Assembly (NCBI RefSeq): GCF_035594125.1
Contig: NC_087158.1
Span: 3,270,001-3,334,000 of the forward strand
Reading direction: 5' to 3'
Length of the DNA stretch: 64,000 bases
DNA from: Scylla paramamosain
Taxonomy: Eukaryota; Arthropoda; Malacostraca; Decapoda; Portunidae
In this document: piece after piece, positions 1-12,179 of the stretch
How the letters are laid out: every line of letters starts with the position of its first letter
Position numbering within the stretch: the stretch's first letter is position 1
Notes under the pieces: generated by a model
What the model saw: only the letters and a program-made list of their open reading frames with translations
What the model was told of the DNA's origin: nothing
The model's database searches: none
Position numbers and translations under genes: made by a program

Positions 1-40
1 CCGCCACCTTTCAGACCCCTGCGCGCACACATACCTACCC

Positions 41-83
<43 letters not shown>

Positions 84-182
84 ACATATCCACCTTCTAC
101 TTACTAACTTATCTATTTCTCTCTATTTACCTACTTATTTATTCATCTACGTATCTAATTATCACACACACACACACACACA
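41..182. repeat. (AC)n microsatellites
   Basis: Two AC dinucleotide runs (about 45-80 and 163-182) flank a pyrimidine-rich spacer. No coding signal is visible. Confidence 0.9.
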
Positions 183-185
183 CTT

Positions 186-430
186 TAGACCTGCACGTGG
201 CGTTCCCTGTATAAAACCTGCCTACCTATTTCCACTTGTCATCCTCATCCACAAATTTGTCTAATCTTCTCTTAAAAGCTCCCTAATGACTCAGCACTAA
301 CAACCTGATTACTGAGCCTAGTCCACTTGTCTATTACACTATTTGAGAACCAATGCCTTCCTAGCTCTCTTTTAATTCTATTTTTTTCAAGCTGGAACCC
401 ATTATTTCTTGTCCTTTCCTGATTAGAACT
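186..430 (-). mobile_element. CR1-like LINE, 3' end fragment
   Basis: Read on the minus strand, this matches the 3' end of the CR1-like element at 30885-31110. Both share the WTRLSNQVVSAESLGSFKRR-type C-terminus of the reverse transcriptase ORF, then the GCCACGTG-containing 3' UTR. Only the last part of the ORF remains and it carries stops. Family assignment rests on internal comparison and the known CR1 C-terminal pattern. Confidence 0.75.
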
Positions 431-458
431 GCTTATTTCTCTCTCTTTGTATACCTGT

Positions 459-732
<274 letters not shown>

Positions 733-734
<2 letters not shown>

Positions 735-1115
735 ATTACCAGTATCACAAACAAGTTATATATTTATCTTATCTTCAGTATTTTTCTACTTATCTATTTC
801 TCTGCTTATCTATCTATATGCATCTAATAATTATCAATGCTCCTAAACCAATTATGTAGTTAGGGAGTATCTGTGTATCATGATTACATACCTATCTTAC
901 CTACATATTTTAATTTATCTGTCTCATTACCAGTAACCCAAACCAATGAATTAGTTGGGTTGTATCTATCTTAACTTATCTATCTATCTATCAATTACCA
1001 GTATTCCAAATCAATCCACTAATTAGGGAGAATCTGTCTACGTATCTTAATCTATCTATCTATCTATCTATCTATCAGTACTCCTAACCAGTGAAATAGC
1101 CAGGGAGTGTGAGGC
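733..1115. repeat. Diverged tandem minisatellite with internal (TATC)n
   Basis: Four to five degenerate copies of a unit of roughly 65-100 bp. Each holds an ATTACCAGTA-like start, a CCAAACCAAT-like middle, a TTAGGGAGTATCTG-like segment and a TATC tail. Copies begin near 733, 829, 926, 991 and 1074. Length varies mainly through the TATC tail. Confidence 0.65.
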
Positions 1116-1346
1116 GCAGTGAGTTAAAGTCAAGTTTCCAGCGTTGCATTATAAACATTTCACTGAGGAAGCTCTGACACGTGTTTCTCATACCACTCTT
1201 CAATGACACGGCCGCCCCTTGCCCAACATCAAAGGCACCACAGAAATATTACAGCTTGCACAACTTCCCTTTTAGATTACTTGTTGTTCTTGTCTTTGTT
1301 GTGTGTTTTGGTTTCGAGTCGCAGTTTGATGTGGATGCCTTGGTAA

Positions 1347-1411
<65 letters not shown>

Positions 1412-1504
1412 TTTAGAATATTCGATTAAGTAGTCAATGCGGTTCTCTGACTTTGAATAATTCTTTTGGTCCTCTTTTAATTTATTTTATTTATTTATTT
1501 ATTT
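1116..1504. other. Unannotated AT-rich sequence with (ATT)n
   Basis: Contains an ATT array at about 1349-1397 and TTTA-rich stretches. No gene, RNA or element was recognised. Confidence 0.6.
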
Positions 1505-1592
1505 ATTTAGGGACTGGCACCGAAGTGAGCTTTTTTTTTATTCGTTTTGTTGCCCTTGGCCAGTACACCTCTTGCATAAAAAAAATAAATAA
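1505..1592 (+). mobile_element. Family A LINE, 3' tail only
   Basis: GGGACTGGCACCGAAGTGAG, a T run, then TTGTTGCCCTTGGCCAGT and an A-rich end. This is the same 3' UTR that closes the copies ending at 6711 and 40451, so it is a severely 5'-truncated insertion. It shows which end is 3' for the family. Confidence 0.8.
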
Positions 1593-1665
1593 AAACAATA
1601 TTCTTATTTTACTGCTTTTATTATTATTTCCATTATTATTATTATTATTATTACTATAATTATTA

Positions 1666-1706
<41 letters not shown>

Positions 1707-2963
1707 GTTATTATTACCAGTATTATTTTATAATTTTTATTTATTTATTTGTTCATTTTATTTCTTTATTTACTTTTATTGCAGGTCTATTTTATTTATA
1801 TAGACTCATCCGTTACTGCGCATGCTGCTCTGAAGACTTTATTATCACAAACCACAACCTAATTTATACTCGCTTTATTTAGGTTTTGTATTTTTGTGGT
1901 CAATAAAAATCTAATTTATGATACCGCAATGGCAATAAGTAAATAAATACACAAAATGACACACAAAAAAACAGATGTAACAATAACGAAAACAGATACA
2001 AAAGAACAATAATAATCAACAAAATAAAAAGAAAAGAAAAATATAAAACAAGTTCAAATAAAAATTAAAATAAAAAAAAACTTACAAGGAGTGGAACGAG
2101 ACGGTGTAATGGCGAGGTGAAGTGGCAAGGTGCGCTAACCCCCCCCACCCCTCACACCTGGCGGGGCGCGGTGCTCAGGTAAGGTGGGCGGGCAGGTGGA
2201 AAACACGGCAATGCAAACTGTTCTCGCTTGACAATAGTGTACATCCTTTCTTTTCTTTTTTTTTTCTCGTCTACTTTTTTCTGGAGGTTTGTTATTTTTG
2301 AGGGGACAGAATTTCAAAACAGTACCCACCAAATGACTGGGAGTTTTTTTCCCCTTTTTTTTCTTCAAAATAGAATAGAAAGTAAAAAGAAAGACCAAAA
2401 TCCAAAACAGAAGAAAGACTTGCAATCAATTTTCCCACGAACTAAAGACAGAGAAAGCAAAACCAAAACCAAGAGTGAAACAATCTTAGAAATAACCAAG
2501 GATTTTTTTTCCACGGGTTTAAAAGAAAAGAACGAAATAAAAGAAAAGTTACTGGAAAAAGAAAAACATATCAGTCTTTCGTATTTCTCGGTCCCTGTCC
2601 CTCTTTCCGTTCCCTCCAGCAGCAGCCCGCACAGCACTCTTAACCCCTTCAGCTCCACAGCTTCACCCTTTTTTCTTCTTTCTCAGCATTAAAAGATCTC
2701 ATCAAGTAAAGCATATTTTTTTTCTAATAAAGGTCTTTAAAATCCTATTATTCATCCCACACAGTTATTTCGATTTTACTTTATTTATTTTTCATTATTA
2801 GCAGCCGATAACAAGTCTGCAAAATTAAGTAGCGTAAATAACTTATACCTCTGCATTCAGAATGTATATATTGACTTTACACTTCATTACAAGATCAATA
2901 TTCTAATAAAAGAAAATGAAGAAATTAACTAAAACACTAAAGGAAAAGTTATTTCAATACGAA

Positions 2964-2965
<2 letters not shown>
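1593..2965. other. AT-rich non-coding stretch
   Basis: Holds (TTA)n at about 1617-1707, A/T-rich sequence and a purine/pyrimidine-biased part at 2230-2700. Open frames here are long only because of low complexity. Nothing recognisable. Confidence 0.6.
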
Positions 2966-3032
<67 letters not shown>

Positions 3033-3062
3033 GTAGTAATGATAATAATAATAATAATAATG

Positions 3063-3120
<58 letters not shown>

Positions 3121-3241
3121 TAAGAAGAAGAAGAAGAAGAAAAAGAAGAAGAAGAAGAAGAAGAAGAAGAAGACGTATAGGAAGAAGAAGAAGAAAAAAA
3201 AAAAAGAAAAAGAACAAGAACAACAACAACAACAAAGAACA

Positions 3242-3287
<46 letters not shown>

Positions 3288-3322
3288 TCAACAACAGCAG
3301 CAACAACAGCAACAACATACCT
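2966..3322. repeat. Compound trinucleotide microsatellite
   Basis: Consecutive blocks change motif by single bases: AGT (about 2966-3033), ATA (3038-3116), AAG (3122-3208) and CAA (3210-3318). Homopolymer proteins can be read in several frames. None is a gene. Confidence 0.95.
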
Positions 3323-3417
3323 GTAAATCTAGTTATTTTCCTCAGCTAAACTATACAGTTTAATCTTTTTTTTCATACAATAGTCAAGGGCAACGTTAGC
3401 TAATTACAACCGTAAGG

Positions 3418-6400
3418 AGGAGGCAGTACACACCTGCCGAAACGATAATTACTCCCAGTGAGGTCTAAAGCACTGTTCAGGGGGTGCTATGAACTTATCA
3501 TTAAACCCAGCTGTGACCTCACTGAACGTTTCCCTTTGTGTCTCACAACACAAGGGGGCAGTCACAGCCTGCCCTCTAAAGACAACTCTCTTCCTCCACA
3601 CAAAACTACAAGCACCTAATAACACATACATCCTTCACTCAAAAATTTTAAAATCATCATGGCGACTCCTACACCAGCCTCGGAGTCCCCATCTCGGGAG
3701 AGGACCATAAATGTCCCCATGTCGGACTGCCTTTCTGTCGACGACCCTAAGTGTCTTGACACCCACCTCAACTTTTTCTTCATTAACTTCTGCAACATTC
3801 GCGGTCTAAGATCTAATTTTCAATCTGTAGAACACCACCTCTCCTTTTTTAAACCTCATCTTCTTTTCCTCACTGAAACTCAGGTATCTGAGGCAACTGA
3901 CAGTAGCCCCTTTTCTGTTCCCTCCTACTTTCTCTATCCTCATTTTCGATCCAAAGCTGGATGCTGCGTTTATGTGCGCAATGACTTAACCTGCTCTCGT
4001 GCCCACGCTCTTGAATCTTCCGAGTTTTCCACCATCTGGCTAAGACTACAGAGTCACTCTCATACTAAATTTATCTGTGCTGTATACCTCTCTCCTAACT
4101 CCTCTGACTATAAAAAATTCTTTGACTACTTAACTTCCAAAGTGGAGCACATTCTGACCCTCTTCCCTTTTGCAGAGATCTCCATTCTTGGAGACTTCAA
4201 TGTTCACCACCAGCTTTGGCTTTCCTCTCCCTTCACTGACCATCCTGGTGAACTAGCCTACAAGTTTGCTATCCTCCGTGACCTAGAGCAATTGGTGCAA
4301 CACCCTACTCGTATTCCTGACCGTCTTGGAGATACGCCCAACATTCTTGACCTTTTCCTGACCTCTAATCCTTCTGCTTATGCTGTCACCCTTTCTTCTC
4401 TGTTGGGCTCCTCCGATCACAATCTCATATCTTTATCTTGTCCTATTACTCCAATCCCTCCTCAGGATCCCCCTAAGCGAAGGTGCCTCTGGCGTTTTGC
4501 CTCTGCTAGTTGGGGGGACCTGAGGAGGTATTTTGCTGATTTTCCTTGGAATGACTTCTGCTTCCGTGTCAGAGACCCGTCTTTGTGTGCTGAGCGCATA
4601 ACAGAGGTGATAGTGTCTGGTATGGAGGCATACATTCCTTACTCTTTTTCTCGTCCTAAACCTTCTAAACCTTGGTTTAACACAGCTTGTTCTCGTGCTA
4701 TACATGATAGAGAGGTGGCCCACAAAAGGTACTTAAACCTTCCATCACCAGAATCTCATGCACTTAATATTTCTTCCCGGAACCATGCCAAGTCTGTTCT
4801 CCAACTAGCCAAAAACTCCTTCATTAACATAAAATTTCAAAACCTTTCAAGATCTAACTCACCTCGTGATTTCTGGCATCTAGCCAAAAATATCTCCAAT
4901 AACTTTGCTTCTTCTTCTTTCCCTCCTCTACTTCAACCAGATGGCACCACTGCTATCACATCTATTTCTAAAGCTGAACTCTTTGCTCAAACCTTTGCTA
5001 AAAACTCTACCTTGGACGATTCTGGGCTTGTTCCTCCCTCTCCTCCACCCTCTGACTACTTCATGCCACGTATTAAAATTCTTCGCAATGATGTTTTCCA
5101 TGCCCTCGCTGGCCTAAACACTCGAAGGCTTATGGACCTGATGGGGTCCCTCCTATTGTTCTCCGAAACTGTGCCTCCGTGCTTGCACCTTGCCTAGTCA
5201 AAGTCTTTCAGCTCTGTCTGTCAACATCTACCTTTCCTTCTTGCTGGAAGTTTGCCTACAATCAATCTGTTCCTTAAAAGGGTGACCGTTCTAATCCCTC
5301 AAACTACCGTCCTATTGCTTTAATTTCCTGCCTATCTAAAGTTTTTGAATCTATCCTCAACAGGAAGATTCTTAAACATCTATCACTTCACAACCTTCTA
5401 TCTGATCGACAGTATGGGTTCCGTCAAGGCCGCTCTACTGGTGATCTTCTGGCTTTCCTTACCGAGTCTTGGTCATCCTCTTTTAGAAATTTTGGTGAAA
5501 CTTTTGCTGTTGCCTTGGACATATCAAAAGCTTTTGATAGAGTCTGGCACAAAGCTTTGATTTCCAAACTACCCTCCTACGGTTTCTATCCTTCTCTCTG
5601 TAACTTCATCTCAAGTTTCCTTTCTGACCGTTCTATTGCTGCTGTGGTAGACGGTCACTGTTCTTCTCCTAAATCTATTAACAGTGGTGTTCCTCAGGGT
5701 TCTGTCCTGTCACCCACTCTCTTCTTATTATTCATTAATGATTTTCTAAACCAAACTTCTTGTCCTATCCACTCCTACGCTCACGATACCACCCTGCACT
5801 TTTCCACATCTTTTCATAGACGTCCAACCCTTCAGGAGGTAAACATATCACGCAGGGAAGCCACAGAACGCCTGACTTCTGATCTTTCTAAAATTTTTGA
5901 TTAGGGCAGAGCAAACTTGGTATTGTTCAATGCCTCAAAAACTCAATTCCTCCATCTATCAACTCGACACAACCTTCCAGACAACTATCCCCTCTTCTTC
6001 AATGACACTCAACTGTCCCCCTCTTCTACACTGAACATCCTCGGTCTGTCCTTTACTTATAATCTGAACTGGAAACTTCACATCTCATCTCTAGCTAAAA
6101 CAGCTTCTATGAAGTTAGGTGTTCTGAGACGTCTCTGCCAGTTTTTCTCACCCCCCCAGCTGCTAACTCTGTACAAGGGCCTTATCCGTCCATGTATGGA
6201 GTATGCTTCACATGTCTGGGGAGGTTCCACTCATACTGCTCTTCTAGACAGGGTGGAATCAAAAGCTTTTCGTCTCATCAACTCCTCTCCTCTAACTGAC
6301 TGTCTTCAGCCTCTCTTTCACAGCCGGAATGTTGCATACCTAGCTGTCTTCTACCGCTATTTTCATGCTAACTGCTCTTCTGATCTTGCTAACTGCATGC

Positions 6401-6711
6401 CTCCCCTCCTTCCGCGGCCTCGCTGCACAAGACTTTCTTTTTTCTCTCACCCCTATTCTGTCCACCTCTCTAACGCAAGAGTTAACCAGTATTCTCAATC
6501 ATTTATCCCTTTCTCTGGTAAACTCTGGAACTCCCTGCCTGCTTCTGTATTTCCACATTCCTATGACTTGAATTCCTTCAAGACACTTATCCATCAGTTT
6601 TTGACCACTGCTTTGACCCTTTTATGGGACTGGCATTTCAATGGGCATTTTTTTTTTTTTTTATCAGATTTTTGTTGCCCTTGGCCAGTGTCCTTCCTAC
6701 ATAAAAAAAAA
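3418..6711 (+). mobile_element. Family A non-LTR retrotransposon, full length (copy A)
   Basis: The 5' boundary is set by comparison with the copy ending at 36568: both begin GGAGGCAGT and continue into GCCGAAACGATAATTACTCC, while sequence further upstream differs. The 3' end is CCAGTGTCCTTCCTACAT followed by poly-A. The 3.3-kb element carries one apurinic-type endonuclease plus reverse transcriptase ORF, as in Jockey/CR1-group LINEs. No separate ORF1 is visible between the 5' end and that ORF. A (GT)n run follows the poly-A directly, so a target-site duplication cannot be read. Confidence 0.9.
3659..6604 (+). pseudogene. Endonuclease-reverse transcriptase ORF of family A copy A (inactivated)
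   Basis: The encoded protein nicks DNA and reverse-transcribes the LINE RNA. The ATG at 3659 begins the same peptide as in the other copies. The endonuclease domain runs to about codon 270 ([15 protein letters not shown] start, ILGDFNVHH and GSSDHN motifs). The reverse transcriptase follows (DISKAFDRVWHKALI, then GVPQGSVLSPTLF). It is broken several ways: a one-base loss near 5125 shifts the frame, a TAA stands near 5274 where other copies read Lys, TAG replaces a Trp codon at about 5902-5904, and 14 bases are missing near 6580. The catalytic YADD box reads YAHD (His codon 5781-5783), so the polymerase would be dead even with the frame open. Confidence 0.92.
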
Positions 6712-6853
<142 letters not shown>

Positions 6854-9026
6854 GTTTAATGTCAATACAGGTATTACAGATTCAAATACAAATTTTATTA
6901 TACCTAGGCACGGTCTATCGAGCCAAGGCCCCCTGACAGACATATTATAGTCATGCTGGTTTAGCTGCCAGCGTTAATTAGCAATGTAAGTCAACATTAA
7001 AAAAGAAAACTTAGTTATTGATAGTTCAGTGGACATATACAAACATACGTATATATACTGTCGTACATACATACACCCTCACACACATACTTACACATAT
7101 ACATGTGACTACACTAACATTATAGTTAATAAAGTATACCATCGGCTAAACTTTTTGCAGTACATATTTGTGATACTTATATATTTCTCAGAACAATTAA
7201 ATGCTCTTTAGTTTTCCTGTTAAACTGAGAAAAGTTGCCAATATTTACAAGTTCTGTGATGGCGACGGAAAGATAATTACATAGTTGCGGATCAAAGTGA
7301 TAAATGCTGTTCTTAAATAATGTTGTGGAGAATCGAGGGTAGTCTAAATTCAAGTTTCTTCCTCTTGTTGAGTAAGAGGATTCTGCAAACTTAAATATAT
7401 TAGTGCCTGGGAAATTTATCGTGAATTTAGAAATAAAAAAAAAAAGAACAAAACGCTTATGAATAAAAAATAAACATCTAATAATTTATATTAAGAATAT
7501 TTACAACTGCTGAATCAAATTTTCCAAGTTAAAAATACATCGCAATTTTTTTTTTGATAACTTTTTTTTTTAAGAAAGAGGGCTACGCACAGGATTAAAC
7601 TGAGACACTATAAATTAAATGAGGGAAGCAGAGTGTGTAGCAAACACTTAGCAAGGCTTCGGTAGTGAAATGATTTCTTATTTTATATAAAATTACACAC
7701 ATCCTGGACAGCTTCATATACACTTTGCTTATATGGAAGTTCCAATTAAGATTATTATCAATACCAACACCTAGAAATTTTATATAAGTAACACATTGCA
7801 GTGTTTCTCCACCAAGGATTACTGGGATATGATTTGTTATGGATCAGTTCTGAAAGACAATATAGTTTTATTTATATTGTCTTAGTTTATTTAATTTTAT
7901 GCAATTATTTTCTGAATGTAGTTATGTTGTCAAGTTTGTATGTAGATTACAGATATCGTTATCTTTCATTAGGAAGTTTATGCCATCTGCATATGTAATA
8001 AATTAGAATTTTGAGCTGGAATTGATAATATAATTTATTTACGTCAGAAAAAGTAACAATTAATGATCTCTGTGGTACACCTGATATAATGATTTTGATA
8101 AAAGAATACTTAGTATTGTAGTAAACAGCCTCTGTCCTGGTGGTTAAATTACTCTGAAATTATTTTAGTGGTACATCTCTGGTGTCAATATGATCTAATT
8201 TATCAAGTAATATGTAACGATTCAAAGTGCCAAATGCCTTGGATAGATCGATGGAGACACCTACACCATAAAGTTTATCTTCCATGTATTTATAAATATT
8301 ATGGGTAAGTTTTACTATTGCAGACTCAGTAGAACGGTTGGCACGAAAACCATGTTGATATTATGACAAAATATTGTTTTTCTCCAAATAATTCCTTAAT
8401 CGAGTGGATATAACTTTCTTAAATATTTTACTGAAAGCTGGTAGTGTAGATACGGGTCGATAGTTATTAATGTCACTCCTGCTTTAGTTTTATGTATTGG
8501 AATTACTTTAGCGGTTTTTAAATTGTTGGGAGAAACTGCACTTTTTAGTGTGCGGTTTATAATGTGGCTTGGAGGTGCAGTTATCAGAGTGGATGTGTGA
8601 CTTAATATTTCTGGTGGTATGTCATCATGACCAGGGGTGTCTGTGGTAAGTCTCTTCAGATTATTTGTGGGAGGTAAATACATTGAGCATAAGAGAGGAT
8701 TGTTTAAGCACTGAAGGTAGTCTCTGTTTGGTGTGTCTTTACGAGTGTTACTTGTTCTTAGGAAATGGTTACTGAATTAATTTGCAATCTCTGAGCAATA
8801 AGGTTTTAATTCAGTATTTTGGTTTGCTGAATGAGAATTACAGCCAAGAATTGAGTTTATTGATTTCCAGTGAGCTTCAGGATTATCTTGTTTTTGCTTT
8901 AAAAGATCTTTGTAAAATTTATTCTTAGCAGCTCGTAATAATGATGTTAAATTATTTCTATATTGTCTGTACATATTTCCATACGATAAAGGCCACTTAG
9001 GTGCCAAGGCCACTTACGTGCCACTT
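6854..9026 (-). mobile_element. Non-LTR retrotransposon with (TTAC)n tail, 5'-truncated and decayed
   Basis: Minus-strand translation gives ordered reverse transcriptase pieces. A linker lies at 9013-8777 (FYKDLLKQKQDNPEAHWKSI) and the entry to the RT at 8683-8396 (GHDDIPPEIL, LKTAKVIPIHK). GVSIDLSKAF follows near 8250. The active-site box near 7990 reads YADG instead of YADD. FLGVGIDNNLNW stands near 7760. Frameshifts and stops interrupt all segments. The endonuclease is missing and the 5' side ends at a (GT)n array. RT with a tandem-repeat 3' end fits the CR1/L2/Jockey group. The clade is not decided. Confidence 0.82.
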
Positions 9027-9028
9027 AC

Positions 9029-9089
<61 letters not shown>

Positions 9090-9090
9090 T
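9027..9090. repeat. (GT)n microsatellite
   Basis: About 30 GT units at the truncated 5' side of the preceding LINE. Confidence 0.95.
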
Positions 9091-9353
9091 ATTTCCAGCC
9101 ATGAGATATCCTTAAGTAATTTCCTTGCAGCGAATTGACAAGAAGGGAGGGAAGGAAGGGAGAGAGGGAGGGAAGAGATTAGTGAGGGAGAGCGGGAGGG
9201 TAAGAGTGGGATGAAGGGAAACGTTAAGGGTGGGAGAGGGAGGGGAGTAGAAGGAGAGGAAGGAGAGTGATGAAGGGTTGTAGGTAGGTAAGGAGGGAGG
9301 GAAGATGTGAAGGAGGGAAGATAAGAGAGAGAAAAGAGAATGAAGCTAGTGGA

Positions 9354-9449
<96 letters not shown>

Positions 9450-9667
9450 GAGGAAAGAAAAAGAGCCTTGGAGAGAGGAAGGATAAGGGTGATGGATGAA
9501 AAAGAGGGAGAGAAAGAGAGAAAGCGTGTAAAAGTATGTGAATGAGTGAATAAGAAAAGGAAGAAAAGCAAAAGAAAGACAGACAAGCAAATACAAACAG
9601 ATAGAACGAAGCGCTAAAATCAACTTAATCTCCCTTAATAACAAATAAAAACACCTAAACACATCAA
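9091..9667. repeat. Purine-rich tract with (GA)n
   Basis: GGGAAGGA-type purine sequence surrounding an uninterrupted GA array at about 9357-9446. The complementary strand gives Ser-Leu-rich open frames that are artefacts of the repeat. Confidence 0.9.
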
Positions 9668-10720
9668 TTAATCAGAAAAGAAAAAAAAAGCATTAACAAA
9701 CAAGGGAGAAAAAGAAAAGCAAGTAAAAGGCTTGTTTAGGAAGGAAGAAGATGGGATGAAGATGGAAGAAAGGACGGAAGGGAGGGAAGGAGGAAGGAAG
9801 GATGGAAGGATGGATGGAGAGATAGAAAGAATTGCTTGGGTAGGAAGGAAATGATACGTTAATGAAGGAAGATGGAAAGGAAGGAGAGAGAATGGAAGGA
9901 TGGAGAGAGAATGGAAGGATAGAGATGATGGTAGATGAAAGGGAAGAGACGAGACAAGGAAATATAGGGAAGAAAAGAAAACAATGATGGAAAGAAACAA
10001 AGCAAAGATAGAGGTGGTAAAATATGAAGGGAGAAAATGAAGGAAGGGAGAGGGAGATACAAGGAGAGAAGGTGGGAAACGAGGATGGAAGTGGAGGGAG
10101 GGAGGGAGAGAGAGGAAGGCTGATGAGGAGATAAAAGGTAGTAAAGAAGGAAAAGGATGGTGGGAGGGGTGAGGGAAGGAAGGTGAGGAAGGAAGGAAAG
10201 TTAGCGTGATGGAGGGAGAGAAGACAGGAAGGAAGATGATGAAAGGAGGGACGAAAGAAGAAAAGTGGAGAGGAAAGAAAATAAAATAAATGTGAGAGAT
10301 CAAACAAAACTTCGAGCAATAAGAAGAAAAAAGCGAGAGAAACAGGACCGAAGACTGAAAGAAATGACAAAAGAAAAGAAAATGAAATGAAAAAAAAAAC
10401 AAAGATAAAATATAACTCAGAATAACAATAAAAAAAAAGGCGAGAGAAACAAGACCAAAGATGAAATGAAGAAAGAAGTGAAGGAAAGATGAAGTGAAGG
10501 AAGAAGTGAACGAAGAGTGATGGATGAAGTGAAGGGAAAGAACGAAAGAGTGAAGGAGTGAATGAAGGAAGGAGTGAACAAAGAAGTGAATGAAGGAAGT
10601 AGTGAACAAAAAAGTGAAAAAGTGAAGGAAAAAGGTGAAGAATTGAAGGAAGAAGTGAAGGAAAGATTAAAGGAGTGAAGGAAGAAGTGAGAAAGAAAAA
10701 GGACTGAAGAAGAAGAAGAA
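9668..10720. repeat. Degenerate GGAA/GAAGTGAAG purine minisatellite
   Basis: About 1 kb almost free of pyrimidine runs on the plus strand. The right half (10440-10700) repeats GAAGGAAGAAGTGAA-like units of about 12-17 bp. Long minus-strand frames (Phe/Ser/Leu/His-rich) follow from strand asymmetry and have no domain. Confidence 0.8.
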
Positions 10721-10724
10721 GAAG

Positions 10725-11280
10725 AAGCACCACCACCACCTGCGGCGCCACCTTCGCGTCCTCCAGTGGTCTCGCGGCATTAATTCTTGACGTGGTGCAG
10801 TGCGGTGCCTCGCCACTCCCCGTGGGGCAACACAACCACCACAAGGGTCCCCACTCTCCGGTCTCCCCCCTGACCATCCCTGGTAACGTCAGCCCTTCCC
10901 TGCCCTCCCCATCTCCTACCTTAACTTTAGCTGTCCACCTCCCTTCCCTCCCCTTCTCCCCTTTCCCTTCGCGATCCACCTCCCCTTTCACTCCCTGGTA
11001 ACTTCGCGGTCCACCCTCCCCTTCCCTCTTCCCTCCCCTCCTTCCTTGCACACTCCCTCCCTTTGTCGCTCCCCTCTCCCCTCCTCCCTTAGACATTCCC
11101 TCTCCCCTTCCCTACCTCTTCCCCTCCTCTCTCTTCTCGCACATTTCCACACGCTCCCTCTGGCGACAGTCCCTCTCCCACTGCTTCCCTCTCCCAGGTG
11201 TCCCAAGGTGAGGGCGCGGTCAGTGGCTGTAGGTTAATTAGAGCACAGGTACAGTGCGCTACACCTACACTCCGCTATAC
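10725..11280. other. CpG-containing, C-rich segment
   Basis: The base composition changes abruptly from purine-rich to C-rich with scattered CpG (GCGGCGCCACC near 10742, GGTGAGGGCGCGGTCAG near 11207). It could be a regulatory or exonic remnant, but no coding homology, TATA box or splice-bounded frame could be supported. Confidence 0.3.
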
Positions 11281-11318
11281 CTGAGTTACCTGTGTACCTT
11301 AATTAGATTTTGTCCATT

Positions 11319-11319
<1 letters not shown>

Positions 11320-11353
<34 letters not shown>

Positions 11354-11504
11354 AGGGGTGAGGGCGCCCCTGGCTTGGTATACGTAAGCACACTGCATGA
11401 AAGCCTTCCCTGAGGGCCTCAACTAGAGTGATGAGGGAGGTTTGTAAGCGTGACTCTTGTGCCTGCACGAGGCGGAAACCTGGCTGACTGACTGACTGCT
11501 GCCG

Positions 11505-11585
<81 letters not shown>
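11320..11585. repeat. (GT)n and (GA)n arrays
   Basis: GT at about 11321-11350 and GA at about 11507-11581, with a mixed 150-bp spacer and no recognisable gene. Confidence 0.9.
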
Positions 11586-11625
11586 CATCACCAGGGAGGG
11601 ACAGTGCACTATTCTCCTTAAAAAG

Positions 11626-11907
11626 ATGCTTAGAAATCAAGCATATCCCCACAATAATGATGTACGTGACCAGCACAGGAACTCACAACAGTTAACAGTA
11701 ATAACAGGAGAAAACGAACTTAACAAACAGGCAATACCAAACATTCTAACACAGTTACAGCCTAGACGCAAATTGCTAGCACTTTACAACTACATCCTTG
11801 ATCACATCATTGATAATCATCCAATAAATGTGTTCCTTCAAAGAAATAAGTTTTCTGTTTCTGAATGTTCGGACTTCATCATAATGCAGTACATGATGTT
11901 GCAGTGA
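11626..11907 (+). CDS. Unrecognised 93-codon open frame
   Basis: ATG to TGA without low complexity. The predicted peptide is mixed in composition, with a hydrophobic helix-like centre (LLALYNYILDHIIDNHPI). No domain is recognised. It lies beside decayed LINE sequence of the opposite strand, so it may be a transposon relic or chance. Reported only because its composition is unlike its repetitive neighbours. Confidence 0.15.
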   Translation: MLRNQAYPHNNDVRDQHRNSQQLTVITGENELNKQAIPNILTQLQPRRKLLALYNYILDHIIDNHPINVFLQRNKFSVSECSDFIIMQYMMLQ

Positions 11908-12179
11908 GTGTCCACCAGGTGCCTGGCAGCTGACAGGGTCGACCAATCCCTGAACGTAATTGTCAATAACATTTATATCCTGAGCCTCATCACAACACTG
12001 TTAACAGATGGACGGCATATCCCGTAAGTGACACTAGTATTATTCATGATAAATAAGTAATGCTGCAAAATTTCACTTTGTTCATAAGCCTCACCGAGAG
12101 TTACATTTTTCCATTCTCTCCTTACACGTCTCGTGTCATTCTTGATCGACAGCAGATACACTCCACACTGCAGGGACAC

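Noticed and set aside
2228..2692. A 154-codon plus-strand frame
   Set aside because: Lys/Ser/Phe-rich sequence from an A/T-biased region. No domain, and overlapped by equally long antisense frames.
4433..4723. Conserved antisense frame ([14 protein letters not shown]) seen in all family A copies
   Set aside because: Its conservation follows from the endonuclease-RT frame on the other strand. It has no independent support.
9668..11096. Long Phe/Ser/His-rich minus-strand frames up to 467 codons
   Set aside because: They arise from purine/pyrimidine strand asymmetry, overlap one another in different frames, and have no domain.
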